This document shows, piece after piece, positions 8,918-17,600 of a stretch of DNA of 64,000 nucleotides (positions are counted from its first letter, which is position 1; each line of letters opens with the position of its first letter). Source of the stretch: Roseburia intestinalis L1-82 (GTDB lineage: Bacteria; Bacillota; Clostridia; Lachnospirales; Lachnospiraceae). The DNA is taken from contig NZ_LR027880.1 in the NCBI RefSeq assembly GCF_900537995.1, positions 2,302,001 through 2,366,000 of the forward strand, read 5' to 3'. Made by a program: the position numbers and the translations under genes. The notes below the pieces were generated by a model. The model saw only the letters and a program-made list of their open reading frames with translations. It ran no database searches and had not been told where the DNA came from.

Positions 8918-11878
8918 TTAGCGCGGTACCTCAACCATTGTATACGCTTCTACGATATCTAATTCCTGGAAATCACCGAAACCTTCAAATACAAGACCGC
9001 ACTCAAATCCTGCTTTTACTTCTTTGACATCATCTTTAAATCTCTTTAAGGAAGCTAAATCACCCTCAAAGATCTGTTCGCCCTCGCGGGAAATACGAAC
9101 TTTACATCCTCTCTGGAACATACCGTCAAGCACATAAGAACCTGCGATATTGCCGACGCCGGAAGCCTTGAAGATCTGACGGATCTCTGCATGGCCTAAT
9201 ACTTTCTCTTCGTATACCGGGTCTAACATTCCCTTCATGGCTGCCTCTACATCCTCAATTGCATTGTAGATGACTTTGTAGAGACGGATATCTACGTTTT
9301 CTTTATCTGCAGTAAGTTTTGCAGTCGGATCCGGACGGACGTTAAATCCGATGATGATCGCATTTGATGCAGATGCAAGGCTGACATCAGACTCGTTGAT
9401 CGCACCAACACCACCATGGATGACTTTTACAACAACTTCTTCGTTCGACAGTTTTACAAGACTCTGTTTTACTGCCTCCACGGAACCCTGTACATCGGCT
9501 TTTACGATGATATCGAGTTCTTTGACATTTCCGGACTGGATCTGTGAAAACAGATCGTCTAAGGACATCTTCACTTTTGTATCTTCGATCAGACGGTTCT
9601 TGCCCTCGGAAATATAGGTCTCAGCAAATGCTCTCGCCTCTTTTTCTGTATCCATGGCAACGAATGTCTCGCCCGCTTCCGGTACAGAGGATAAACCTAA
9701 GATCTCTACCGGCATGGAAGGACCAGCTTCTTTGACACGTCTTCCCTGATCATCGATCATTGCACGGACTTTACCATAGCAGCTTCCGCATGCTACCGGC
9801 TGGCCAACTTTTAAAGTACCTTTCTGCACCAAAACAGTGGCAACGGCACCGCGGCCCTTATCAAGCTGTGCCTCAATGACAAGACCTCTTGCATTACGTT
9901 TCGGATTTGCCTTTAACTCAAGTACTTCTGCTGTTAAAAGGATCATCTCAAGCAGGTTGTCGATACCCTCTTTTGTATGTGCGGATACCGGACAGAAGAT
10001 CGTGCTTCCACCCCAGTCTTCCGGGATAAGTTCATACTCGGATAACTCCTGTTTTACACGCTCGATATTTGCACTCGGCTTATCGATCTTGTTGATCGCA
10101 ACGATGATCTCAACACCTGCTGCTTTTGCATGGTTGATTGCCTCTACGGTCTGTGGCATTACACCATCGTCTGCTGCAACGACTAAGATCGCAATATCGG
10201 TGGAATTTGCACCACGCATACGCATTGCAGTAAATGCCTCATGTCCCGGTGTATCTAAGAATGTGATCTTCTGACCATTGATGGATACCACGGATGCACC
10301 GATGTGCTGTGTGATACCGCCTGCCTCTCTGTCTGTCACACGGGTAGAACGGATTGCATCCAGCAAGGATGTTTTACCATGGTCAACGTGGCCCATAACA
10401 CAGACAACCGGTGGACGTGCTACTAAAGTATCTTCCGGATCTTCTTCCTCTTTTAAGAGTTCGGCGATCACATCGACTTTTTCTTCCGGCTCACAGATGC
10501 AGTTAAACTCTAATGCGATTTCTTCTGCCTGCTCGTAATCTACTTCCTGGTTTACCGTAACCATCGTTCCTTTTAAGAACAGTTTCTTTACGATAACAGA
10601 CGGCTGTACTTTCATCTTGTCAGCTAACTCTCTGATCGTAAGTTTCTCCGGTAATACCAGTGTGCGGATCACATCCTCTTCCGGCTGCTGTTTTGGCTGC
10701 TGCTGAGGTTTCTTCTTGCCACCGTTCTTCTCAAGATTGATAAAGCGCTCCTGTTTCTTTCCGCCAAGTGCATCGTAATCGTTGCGCTGTCTTGCGTTTT
10801 TGTTTCTGTCCTTATCGCGCTCTCTGGATTCTTTTCCTCTTAACTCCTCCGGTGCTGCTGCAGCTGCCTCTTTATTGAAGCGGTCGATCTCACGGTCAAG
10901 TCTGCCGCCACCATTATTTCCACCACGGAAGCCATTGTTTCTGTTGTTATTTCTGTCGCCCTGACCCTGTCCCGGTCTGCCATTGTTCTGGTATGGACGC
11001 TGTCCATCGTTTCTTCCGTTTCTGTCACCGTACGGGCGCTGTGGTCTGTCACCATTGTTTCTCTGGTTTCTTCCATCTCCCTGCGGACGGCGCTGACCAT
11101 TATTGTTACGGTCGCGTCTGTCATTATTATTCCCCTGACGGCGGTCATTATTCTGCGGACGGTACTCCGGATTCTGTGCATAGACATTTTCTCTTGGAGT
11201 CTGTACCTGTACTTTTTCAACCGTTTTCTTCGGCTCTTCCGCTGCCGGTTTTGCCTCTCTCTGTGCCTTCAGCTCTGCTGCTTTTGCCGCTGCAAGATGC
11301 TCTGCCTCTTCCGCTGCTTTTGCTGCCTCCGGGTTAATTGCGCGTTCAAATGCTTTTCTTACATCATAACCGGATGTCGGTCTTGCCTGCGCATTGCCGC
11401 GGTTTGGATTCTGTCCCTGTGGACGGCGGTCGCCATTCCCCTGGCGTCTGTCACCATTTCCAGAACGTCTGTTGTTATTGCCGCCGCGGCCGCCGCCCTG
11501 TTTGCTGTACTGTGCATTGAACACAGCAGTAATGCTTGATTTTTTCTTCGGGCGCTGCTCTGCGTTCTCAGTTTTTGCACCCTCAGCCGGTTTATTCTGC
11601 TCGTTTGCCTGTGGCTTCTGTGCAGGTTTATTTTCCGGTGCCGCTGTCTTGTTCTCTGCAGGTTTGCTCTCTGACACATTTTCTTTATTCTGTGCCTTTG
11701 CAGTATTCTCCGCTGCTGCAGACTTTCCAAATTTCTTTCTCACGATATCCTGTGCCGGATCATCGATATTGCTGGAAGCTGCTTTCACTGCATATTCCGT
11801 CGTATTTAATGTTTCTATAATCTGTTTACTCTCTATTCCTAATTCTTTTGCAAGGTCATATACTCTCATTTTTGCCAT
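8918..11878 (-). CDS. infB: Translation initiation factor IF-2
   Basis: A 986-residue GTPase that places initiator tRNA on the 30S subunit. The order is a first IF2N helical module (1-50, '[16 protein letters not shown]'), a long low-complexity region (about 60-390), a second IF2N module (about 405-455), the G domain (about 490-655: 'GHVDHGKTS', 'DTPGHEAF', 'NKIDKP'), domain II and the C1/C2 domains. The linker is first Ala/Glu/Lys-Pro-rich and then extremely rich in Asn, Gly, Arg and Gln, with repeated 'RRPQG'- and 'GDRN'-like units. The start has GGGAGGA in front. It is part of the nusA-infB operon. Confidence 0.98.
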   Translation of the reverse strand: MAKMRVYDLAKELGIESKQIIETLNTTEYAVKAASSNIDDPAQDIVRKKFGKSAAAENTAKAQNKENVSESKPAENKTAAPENKPAQKPQANEQNKPAEGAKTENAEQRPKKKSSITAVFNAQYSKQGGGRGGNNNRRSGNGDRRQGNGDRRPQGQNPNRGNAQARPTSGYDVRKAFERAINPEAAKAAEEAEHLAAAKAAELKAQREAKPAAEEPKKTVEKVQVQTPRENVYAQNPEYRPQNNDRRQGNNNDRRDRNNNGQRRPQGDGRNQRNNGDRPQRPYGDRNGRNDGQRPYQNNGRPGQGQGDRNNNRNNGFRGGNNGGGRLDREIDRFNKEAAAAAPEELRGKESRERDKDRNKNARQRNDYDALGGKKQERFINLEKNGGKKKPQQQPKQQPEEDVIRTLVLPEKLTIRELADKMKVQPSVIVKKLFLKGTMVTVNQEVDYEQAEEIALEFNCICEPEEKVDVIAELLKEEEDPEDTLVARPPVVCVMGHVDHGKTSLLDAIRSTRVTDREAGGITQHIGASVVSINGQKITFLDTPGHEAFTAMRMRGANSTDIAILVVAADDGVMPQTVEAINHAKAAGVEIIVAINKIDKPSANIERVKQELSEYELIPEDWGGSTIFCPVSAHTKEGIDNLLEMILLTAEVLELKANPKRNARGLVIEAQLDKGRGAVATVLVQKGTLKVGQPVACGSCYGKVRAMIDDQGRRVKEAGPSMPVEILGLSSVPEAGETFVAMDTEKEARAFAETYISEGKNRLIEDTKVKMSLDDLFSQIQSGNVKELDIIVKADVQGSVEAVKQSLVKLSNEEVVVKVIHGGVGAINESDVSLASASNAIIIGFNVRPDPTAKLTADKENVDIRLYKVIYNAIEDVEAAMKGMLDPVYEEKVLGHAEIRQIFKASGVGNIAGSYVLDGMFQRGCKVRISREGEQIFEGDLASLKRFKDDVKEVKAGFECGLVFEGFGDFQELDIVEAYTMVEVPR

Positions 11879-11883
11879 TTATC

Positions 11884-12216
11884 TTAATTCCTCCCATTAT
11901 TCAGTTGTGATTGCTGTTTCAGTCTCTCTTCGATCGAGTGCGACAGTCCCTCGTTTGTGACTGCAAGCGATGCACGAAATTCTTTTCCGATGAAATGCCC
12001 GAGCATTTCTTTGTCCGAATATTCATACATTGGCACCTGATAAAAATCTGTCATATTTCGAAACATTTTCTTCGTATTGTCTGACGCATCCTGTGCAACG
12101 ATGACAAGATATGCCCTGCCCTCTTTTACCGCCTTTTCCGTAGAAAATTCTCCACTCGCCACACTGCCGGCTTTTGCGGCAATTCCTAGCATAGATAACA
12201 CTCTATCTGGTTTCAA
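11884..12216 (-). CDS. ylxQ: L7Ae-family RNA-binding protein YlxQ
   Basis: A 110-residue L7Ae/L30e/Gadd45-fold protein, probably binding kink-turn RNA. Evidence is 'MLGIAAKAGSVASGEFSTEKAVKEG' (partial motif) and 'YLVIVAQDASDNT', plus its position between ylxR and infB, where YlxQ is always found in Firmicutes. It overlaps ylxR by 14 nt, so translation is probably coupled. Confidence 0.9.
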   Translation of the reverse strand: MKPDRVLSMLGIAAKAGSVASGEFSTEKAVKEGRAYLVIVAQDASDNTKKMFRNMTDFYQVPMYEYSDKEMLGHFIGKEFRASLAVTNEGLSHSIEERLKQQSQLNNGRN

Positions 12217-12493
12217 GCTGTTCCATCTCCTTTGTCAGCGTTTCATATACATCTTTCGGGATCGGCATTTTAAATGATCGTTCTAACCCTTTATTTTTTA
12301 TCGCCATTGCAAGACATTCACGGTTTGGGCAGATATAAGCACCTCTTCCGTTCTTTCTTCCAGTTGCATCTAAAATGATCTCCGTTTCCCCTTCTTCCGT
12401 CGGCGCTGTTTTGATCACACGGATCATATCTCTTTTGGCTTTCATCTCATGACAGCCGACACACTGCCTCATCGGAATCTTTTTATTTGACAT
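12203..12493 (-). CDS. ylxR: YlxR family RNase P modulator RnpM
   Basis: A 96-residue YlxR (DUF448) protein. The conserved 'PMRQCVGCHEMKAKRDMIR' begins the protein and 'DATGRKNGRGAYICP' follows. The family has recently been described as RnpM, a modulator of RNase P, and as a nucleoid/RNA-binding protein. It sits between nusA and ylxQ as expected. Confidence 0.93.
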   Translation of the reverse strand: MSNKKIPMRQCVGCHEMKAKRDMIRVIKTAPTEEGETEIILDATGRKNGRGAYICPNRECLAMAIKNKGLERSFKMPIPKDVYETLTKEMEQLETR

Positions 12494-12508
12494 TCTTCTT
12501 AATACCTC

Positions 12509-13732
12509 TTATTCTCTGTCCTCACCATCAGCTTCGGCATTGTTTTCTTCTGCTCCGTCAGTCTCATAGCTGTCTTCCTCATAGCCTTCCTCTGCCGGTG
12601 CACTGCCGTCCTCGTACTCCTCATAGGACCCGCCGTCCTCATCGTAATACTCATCTTCCTCGTAATCATTCTCGTAATCTAAGAAATCGCCGGACTCTCT
12701 CGCCTGTGTCTCGCTCTTGATATCGATCTTGAATCCTGTCAGACGTGCTGCAAGTCTTGCATTCTGTCCTTCTTTTCCGATGGCAAGAGAAAGCTGGTAA
12801 TCCGGAACAACCACTTTTGCAGATTTTTCTTCTGCATCCGCAATAACAGAAATAACTTTTGCCGGACTTAATGCATTTTCGATCATCATTGCCGGATTCT
12901 CATTCCAGGTGATGATATCAATCTTCTCACCACGCAGTTCACCAACGATTGCATTGACTCTGGCACCATTCATACCAACACATGCACCAACCGGATCGAC
13001 ATCCGGATCGTTTGACCATACTGCGATCTTTGTTCTGCTTCCTGCTTCACGCGCGATCGCCTTGATCTCTACGATGCCCTCGCGGACCTCAGCCACCTCA
13101 GACTCAAACAGGCGTTTTACAAGTTCCGGATGTGTTCTGGAAACTAACACTTTCGGTCCTTTAGAAGTAGCCTTAACCTCTAAGATATATACCTTGATAC
13201 GCTCTGTCGGCTGGAACACTTCGCCTTTTACCTGTTCATTCTCTGTTAAGATCGCATCGACCCTTCCTAAGTTAATGCTGACATTTCTTCCCACATAACG
13301 CTGTACCACGCCGGTCACAACATCTTTTTCCATGCTGTAATACTGATCGTATAAAACTTTACGCTCTTCTTCACGGATTTTCTGTAAGATCACGTTCTTT
13401 GCATTCTGTGTTGCGATACGTCCGAATTCCTTAGACTGTACCTCGATGTTGACAACGTCTCCGATCTCATATTTGGAATTGATCATCTTTGCATTGACCA
13501 GACTGATCTGCTCTACCGGATCTTCTACCGTTTCAACAACTGTCTTTTCCTGAAATACATGAAACTCACAGGTTTCCGGATCGATCGATACTTTTACGTT
13601 ATCGGATGAACCAAAATGGTTCTTGCACGCTGTTACAAGAGAATTTTCAATCGCTTCAAGCAATGTATCTTTGCTGATATTCTTCTCCTGTTCCAGTATA
13701 TTTAACGCTTCTAACAACTCATTATTACTCAT
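12509..13732 (-). CDS. nusA: Transcription termination/antitermination factor NusA
   Basis: A 407-residue RNA-polymerase accessory factor. It has the N-terminal polymerase-binding domain (1-125), an S1 domain (about 135-200), KH1 and KH2 (about 200-345; 'GACVGMNGARV' and 'LAIGKEGQNARLAARLTG'), then about 60 very acidic, Tyr-rich residues ('ENDYEEDEYYDEDGG' and more). The start at 13732 (MSNNELLEAL) follows AAGGAGG; the open frame further upstream runs through a hairpin-rich spacer and is not coding. The tail is longer and more acidic than in Bacillus NusA. Confidence 0.97.
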   Translation of the reverse strand: MSNNELLEALNILEQEKNISKDTLLEAIENSLVTACKNHFGSSDNVKVSIDPETCEFHVFQEKTVVETVEDPVEQISLVNAKMINSKYEIGDVVNIEVQSKEFGRIATQNAKNVILQKIREEERKVLYDQYYSMEKDVVTGVVQRYVGRNVSINLGRVDAILTENEQVKGEVFQPTERIKVYILEVKATSKGPKVLVSRTHPELVKRLFESEVAEVREGIVEIKAIAREAGSRTKIAVWSNDPDVDPVGACVGMNGARVNAIVGELRGEKIDIITWNENPAMMIENALSPAKVISVIADAEEKSAKVVVPDYQLSLAIGKEGQNARLAARLTGFKIDIKSETQARESGDFLDYENDYEEDEYYDEDGGSYEEYEDGSAPAEEGYEEDSYETDGAEENNAEADGEDRE

Positions 13733-13745
13733 TATTAAATCCTCC

Positions 13746-13831
13746 TTGTTTTGCGGAGCAAAATGCCTGCTATGCTGTTTTTGCATAGCATGTGCCCTTG
13801 CAGGGAGCAATGCCCAGCACACTGGGCAGGA
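13746..13831 (-). other. Hairpin chain in the rimP-nusA spacer
   Basis: Within about 85 nt there are four back-to-back inverted repeats: ttttgc/gcaaaa around 13749-13763, tgctatgc/gcatagca (13769-13791), ccctt/aaggg-type cccttgcaggg (13795-13805) and tgcccag/ctgggca (13811-13828). The stem sequences are unrelated to each other and the arms are perfect. None is followed by a T-run. Possibly mRNA-stability or processing elements. Confidence 0.6.
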
Positions 13832-13852
13832 TTTTCCTCCTTTAGTTCATCT

Positions 13853-14320
13853 TTAAAAGTCAAATGCCAGACGGATCAGTGCGATATCGCTCTTTTCAAA
13901 CGTCATTTCCGTTCCGTCCTCTGTTTTTATCGTCACGGTATTTTCATCATATGCAGACAAAATACCATAAAATTCCTTTTCACGGTTGATTGCACGATAT
14001 GTTCGTATCTCTACTTCTTTTCCCATGCTGCGGATATAATCTTTTTCTTTTTTCAGCGGTCTGCCAAGTCCCGGAGAGCTGACCTCAAAAACATAGGAGT
14101 CCTCAACGAAATCTTCTCTGTCTAAAATCTCGTTCATCTCCCGCGCCACTGCCTCACAGTCATTTACGGTAATGCCGCCTTCCTTGTCGATATAGGCTCT
14201 TAAGTACCAGGCACCGCCTTCCTTTACATACTCCACATCGACCAGCTCAAAATTCATGCGGTCTAAAATCGGAGTAATCAGTTCTTCGGTGCGCGTTTCG
14301 TATGTTTCACGTTTTGACAT
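13853..14320 (-). CDS. rimP: Ribosome maturation factor RimP
   Basis: A 155-residue RimP (YlxS) needed for 30S maturation. It has an N-terminal alpha/beta domain with 'LVDVEYVKEGGAWYLR' and 'DCEAVAREMNEILD', 'YVFEVSSPGLGRPLKKEKD' as the family signature, and a C-terminal SH3-like domain. It is the first gene of the nusA-infB operon. Confidence 0.96.
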   Translation of the reverse strand: MSKRETYETRTEELITPILDRMNFELVDVEYVKEGGAWYLRAYIDKEGGITVNDCEAVAREMNEILDREDFVEDSYVFEVSSPGLGRPLKKEKDYIRSMGKEVEIRTYRAINREKEFYGILSAYDENTVTIKTEDGTEMTFEKSDIALIRLAFDF

Positions 14321-14400
14321 GTGTACACCTTCTTTCTTCCATATTCAGTTTTACTTCTGCATGCATTTCTGTTGCAGAAATACATGGCTCCTAAACGTGA

Positions 14401-14430
14401 ATTGAGAGAGGGCTTTCGTCCTCTCTCAAT
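14401..14430. other. Perfect hairpin in the rimP leader
   Basis: An 11-bp perfect stem, attgagagagg (14401-14411) with cctctctcaat (14420-14430), and an 8-nt loop. No T-run follows on either strand, so I do not call it a terminator. It falls between the predicted rimP promoter and gene, in the transcript leader. Confidence 0.5.
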
Positions 14431-14454
14431 CAAGTCATCGTGTTATCATTTATT

Positions 14455-14483
14455 AATGTAACACTTTCCTCTTTAAAATGCAA
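14455..14483 (-). promoter_or_regulatory. Candidate sigma-A promoter of the rimP-nusA-infB operon
   Basis: Minus strand TTGCAT (14478-14483), a 17-nt spacer and TACATT (14455-14460). Four of six bases match the consensus at each box or better. It gives a leader of about 125 nt before rimP. Confidence 0.5.
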
Positions 14484-14605
14484 GCCTTTTACATTTTTTT
14501 CTGACAAACAATAAAATCATACAACATAAAAAATTGCCAATATACCATCTGGCATACTGACAACTTCCGGGTTGGGCTGTTTATCTCTTTCGAAATAACA
14601 GTGAG

Positions 14606-14677
14606 TAGCTCGTAGGGGAATCGAACCCCTGTTTCCGCCGTGAGAGGGCGGCGTCTTAACCGCTTGACCAACGGGCC
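14606..14677 (-). tRNA. tRNA-Glu (CUC), third copy of a tandem triplet
   Basis: A 72-nt cloverleaf on the minus strand. The anticodon loop reads C-T-CTC-A-C on a CCGCC/GGCGG stem, so it decodes GAG. The T-arm is AGGGG-TTCGATT-CCCCT. CCA is not encoded. Acceptor position 4 is C opposite A69, a mismatch absent from the first copy. Confidence 0.9.
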
Positions 14678-14712
14678 ACAAATATTTGATTTATCTCTGT
14701 TATAAAACAGAA

Positions 14713-14784
14713 TAGCTCGTAGGGGAATCGAACCCCTGTTTCCGCCGTGAGAGGGCGGCGTCTTAACCGCTTGACCAACGGGCC
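14713..14784 (-). tRNA. tRNA-Glu (CUC), second copy
   Basis: Identical to the third copy over its 72 nt as far as I can see, including the C4-A69 acceptor mismatch. It begins exactly 107 bp from each neighbour, and the spacers are near-identical (both contain ctctgttataaaa-acag), so the array arose by tandem duplication. Confidence 0.9.
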
Positions 14785-14819
14785 ATAAGTATTTGTTCAT
14801 CTCTGTTATAAAAACAGAG

Positions 14820-14891
14820 TAGCTCGTAGGGGAATCGAACCCCTGTTTCCGCCGTGAGAGGGCGGCGTCTTAACCGCTTGACCAACGAGCC
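14820..14891 (-). tRNA. tRNA-Glu (CUC), first (promoter-proximal) copy
   Basis: Same anticodon and arms as the other two, but the acceptor has T4 paired with A69, so this copy has no C-A mismatch there. It lies directly behind the promoter at 14904-14931 and may be the ancestral copy. Confidence 0.92.
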
Positions 14892-14903
14892 GAACTGATA
14901 CTT

Positions 14904-14931
14904 ATTATAGCATGTTTTTTTTTATTTGCAA
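14904..14931 (-). promoter_or_regulatory. Promoter of the tRNA-Glu array
   Basis: Minus strand TTGCAA (14926-14931), a 16-nt A-rich spacer and TATAAT (14904-14909), 12 nt upstream of the first tRNA. Confidence 0.75.
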
Positions 14932-15008
14932 GTATTTTTTTGAAGTTTTTTTATTTTTTTAAAAATATGAACAATTTACACAATTTCATTCTGCTTTTCC
15001 CACCATTT

Positions 15009-16094
15009 TCATGGCATTTTTACCTCTTTTTCATACATCAGATCCTCTATTACTTCACGCACCGTCGAAATCCGATCTATTTTTCCAACATTCGAACCAC
15101 AAAATACAAGTCCGTTTTCAACGTCTCCATGCACAGCACGGATCAACGCCTGTGTGATGCAGTACGGAATCTGCGCCGGTTTACAGTTTTTAATGCAGTG
15201 ATAACAGCGCTCCACGCTCTCCGGCGCCCGTTCTGTCTTTTGGATAAAAGCATTGTTTAACGCACGCCCCGGCATGCCGACCGGACTTTTGATGATTTTT
15301 ACATCAGTTTCTTTTGCATTCACATATGCTTTTTTATATCCTAAGGAAGCATCACACTCTTTTGTCGCAACAAATCTTGTCGCTGCCTGAACTCCGTCTG
15401 CTCCGAGTGCTTCGATCCGCTTTGCATCGGATGCATCCCAAATCCCGCCTGCTGCAAAAACAGGGATCTGCTTTCCATACTTCTCCTCGTACTTTTTCTT
15501 TTCTTCCACGATCCCCGTCAGCTCTTCCTCAAAACGGATCTTTGAAATATCATCTAACTGCTCCCTCGAAAATCCAAGATGTCCGCCCGCCTCCGGCCCC
15601 TCTGTGACGATAAAGTCTGCTGTCCTGCCGTATTTTTTATCCCAGGTTTTTAAAAGCAGCGCCGCCGCGCGCCTTGACGATACTATCGGTGCAATCTTTG
15701 CTTTTCCTGCTTCTACCAGCTCCGGCAGATCCACTGGAAGCCCGGCTCCGCAGATTACCGCATCCGCCCCGGCACGCACCGCCTCTTTAACATGCTCCCT
15801 GTATTGCTGTAATGCCACCATGACGTTGACTGCTATCATTCCTTTTCCAGATGCCAGTTCTTTTGCACGCACGATATGCTTTCGGATACTGCGCAGATTG
15901 CACGCTTCTTCATTTCCCACAAAATCCGGTTCCTCAAATCCGATCTGTGCCGTGGAGATCACGCCCATGCCGCCCTCCGATGCAACCGCGCCAGCCAGGC
16001 CGCTTAAACTCACACCAACTCCCATGCCGCCCTGGATCAGCGGCAGACTCAGATTCCATCCTTCAAAACGATTCATTGAAAAAATTTTCTTCAT
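15009..16094 (-). CDS. Nitronate monooxygenase / FMN-dependent 2-nitropropane dioxygenase family
   Basis: A 361-residue TIM-barrel flavoprotein. Motifs seen are 'LPLIQGGMGVGVS', 'GGMGVISTAQ', 'VICGAGLP', 'TEGPEAGGHLG' (the conserved catalytic His region) and 'PVFAAGGIWD' with 'GADGVQAATRFVATKE' for phosphate binding. The C-terminal Cys-rich 'RCYHCIKNCKP' is common in clostridial members. The family oxidises nitronates or acts as an FMN enoyl-ACP reductase (FabK); the sequence does not decide, but the Cys-rich tail and solitary position favour nitronate monooxygenase. RBS GAGGGA precedes the ATG at 16094. Confidence 0.85.
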   Translation of the reverse strand: MKKIFSMNRFEGWNLSLPLIQGGMGVGVSLSGLAGAVASEGGMGVISTAQIGFEEPDFVGNEEACNLRSIRKHIVRAKELASGKGMIAVNVMVALQQYREHVKEAVRAGADAVICGAGLPVDLPELVEAGKAKIAPIVSSRRAAALLLKTWDKKYGRTADFIVTEGPEAGGHLGFSREQLDDISKIRFEEELTGIVEEKKKYEEKYGKQIPVFAAGGIWDASDAKRIEALGADGVQAATRFVATKECDASLGYKKAYVNAKETDVKIIKSPVGMPGRALNNAFIQKTERAPESVERCYHCIKNCKPAQIPYCITQALIRAVHGDVENGLVFCGSNVGKIDRISTVREVIEDLMYEKEVKMP

Positions 16095-16136
16095 TGTCTT
16101 TCCCTCTATTGTATATAGTTTTTATTACTATATATA

Positions 16137-16165
16137 ATGGTATCATTCAATATATAATATGTCAA
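16137..16165 (-). promoter_or_regulatory. Candidate promoter of the nitronate monooxygenase gene
   Basis: Minus strand TTGACA (16160-16165), a 17-nt spacer, TACCAT (16137-16142), in a very AT-rich region about 45 nt upstream of the gene. A second pairing (TTGAAT with TAATAA) overlaps it. Confidence 0.5.
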
Positions 16166-16192
16166 CAATAACCATATTATTATTTGTAAAGA

Positions 16193-16229
16193 AAAACGAC
16201 TGTAAATTTTTTACGTTTACAGTCGTTTT
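16193..16229. terminator. Bidirectional terminator after galE region
   Basis: A 14-bp perfect stem aaaacgactgtaaa (16193-16206) with its complement (16216-16229) and a T-rich loop, flanked by A and T runs. Confidence 0.8.
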
Positions 16230-16255
16230 CCGTGTTTTTATCATTTATAAATTAT

Positions 16256-16342
16256 TTATTCCTGCGCAAAGACATCGACCTCTTCTATCGTAAGTCCCAC
16301 ACCGTCTGCAATCTCTTCCTTTGACAACTTTCCCTGTTTCAG
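16256..16342 (-). pseudogene. C-terminal remnant of a Rpn/PD-(D/E)XK transposase-type protein
   Basis: Right after galE, a minus-strand frame reads LKQGKLSKEEIADGVGLTIE followed by EVDVFAQE and a stop. The preceding in-frame codon is TAG and there is no start. The 28 residues resemble the C-terminal tail of Rpn (YhgA-like) nuclease/transposase-family proteins, which end in a short helix-turn-helix-like repeat of this style. I interpret it as the scar of a deleted mobile gene. The family assignment rests on a short stretch and is tentative. Confidence 0.4.
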
Positions 16343-16351
16343 CTATGCAGA

Positions 16352-17368
16352 TCAATCGTCATATCCGTTCGGATTGTTCTTCTGCCATCTCCAGGAATCT
16401 TCGCACATCTCTTTGATACCATACTGTGCCTTCCAGCCAAGCTCACGCTCTGCCTTCGAAGGATCACAGTAACAGGTTGCAATATCACCTGCACGTCTCG
16501 GTTTGATGGAATAAGGAATCTTCACGCCAGTTGCAGCTTCGAAGTTTTTGACAATGTCAAGCACACTGTAACCATGACCTGTTCCAAGGTTATAGATTGC
16601 AAGTCCGCATTTCTCATCGATCTTCTTTAATGCTTTTACATGACCGAGCGCAAGGTCAACTACATGAATGTAATCTCTGACACCTGTTCCGTCCGGCGTG
16701 TCATAATCGTCACCAAATACGCCAAGTTCTTTTAATTTGCCGACTGCCACCTGTGTAATGTATGGCATCAGGTTGTTCGGGATACCGTTCGGATTCTCTC
16801 CCATGGTTCCACTCTTATGAGCACCGATCGGGTTAAAGTAACGGAGTAAGATCACGTTCCACTCCGGATCTGCTTTCTGGATATCCATCAGTACCTGCTC
16901 TAACATGGATTTTGTCCATCCATAAGGATTGGTGCACTGACCCTTCGGGCAGTTCTCTGTGATCGGGATTTCTGCCGGATCACCGTATACGGTTGCTGAA
17001 GATGAGAAAATAATGTTCTTGCAGTTATGCTGACGCATTACATCCACCAGAGTCAATGTTCCTGAAATATTGTTGTTGTAATATTCCCAAGGTTTCTGCA
17101 CAGACTCACCAACAGCCTTTAATCCTGCGAAATGGATACAGCTATCAATTTTTTCTTTTTCAAAAATCTCATTTAAAATTGTGCGGTCTAAGATATCGCC
17201 TTTATAAAAAGTCACTTCTTTTCCTGTGATTGCTTTTACACGCTCTAATGATTTTTCAGATGCGTTTACCAGATTGTCAAGTACAACAACCTCATAACCC
17301 GCATTTAACAGTTCTACGCATGTGTGACTTCCAATGAATCCGGCACCGCCGGTAACTAAAATTGCCAT
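16352..17368 (-). CDS. galE: UDP-glucose 4-epimerase
   Basis: Interconverts UDP-glucose and UDP-galactose (Leloir pathway, and precursors for envelope sugars). It has 338 residues from the start at 17368 ([16 protein letters not shown]). It shows the NAD Rossmann motif 'GGAGFIGSH', '[10 protein letters not shown]', the catalytic YxxxK as 'YGWTKSM', and '[12 protein letters not shown]' and '[13 protein letters not shown]', all typical of GalE. The longer open frame to 17413 lacks family residues. No other gal genes are adjacent. Confidence 0.96.
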   Translation of the reverse strand: MAILVTGGAGFIGSHTCVELLNAGYEVVVLDNLVNASEKSLERVKAITGKEVTFYKGDILDRTILNEIFEKEKIDSCIHFAGLKAVGESVQKPWEYYNNNISGTLTLVDVMRQHNCKNIIFSSSATVYGDPAEIPITENCPKGQCTNPYGWTKSMLEQVLMDIQKADPEWNVILLRYFNPIGAHKSGTMGENPNGIPNNLMPYITQVAVGKLKELGVFGDDYDTPDGTGVRDYIHVVDLALGHVKALKKIDEKCGLAIYNLGTGHGYSVLDIVKNFEAATGVKIPYSIKPRRAGDIATCYCDPSKAERELGWKAQYGIKEMCEDSWRWQKNNPNGYDD

Positions 17369-17485
17369 AGTTTTTTCCACCTTTCCATAACAAATCTTTT
17401 TGTTTTCCTTCAACGTTATGGGTACATCTTACCCCATTCTTTGGAAAATGTATAGCCAAAAATGTGTATATTATATGTAAAAATG

Positions 17486-17514
17486 TTGCATGTTGACCGA
17501 GTGGCCGGTATAAT
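17486..17514 (+). promoter_or_regulatory. Promoter of the AraC-family gene
   Basis: TTGCAT (17486-17491), a 17-nt spacer and TATAAT (17509-17514). It leaves an 80-nt GC-rich leader before the gene; the leader has a short ggcc/ggcc hairpin and no identifiable riboswitch. Confidence 0.75.
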
Positions 17515-17600
17515 TATTTAGTGCATCGCCGTGGGGTTGTGGCCGTCAGGCCGTGTGAAGCTGCTGGCAGTGGATTACCAGAGAATAATGGAGGATTGCC

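Noticed and set aside
11394..11960. 188-codon plus-strand frame opposite infB linker
   Set aside because: Shadow of the repetitive low-complexity linker of infB; Phe/Cys/Ala-rich without any family likeness.
14489..14800. 103-codon minus-strand frame across the tRNA array
   Set aside because: Most of it is translation of two tRNA genes; repeated peptide is due to the tandem tRNAs.
14606..14891. CRISPR-like regular repeats with about 107-bp period
   Set aside because: The repeat unit is a tRNA gene plus spacer; spacers are nearly identical, not unique.
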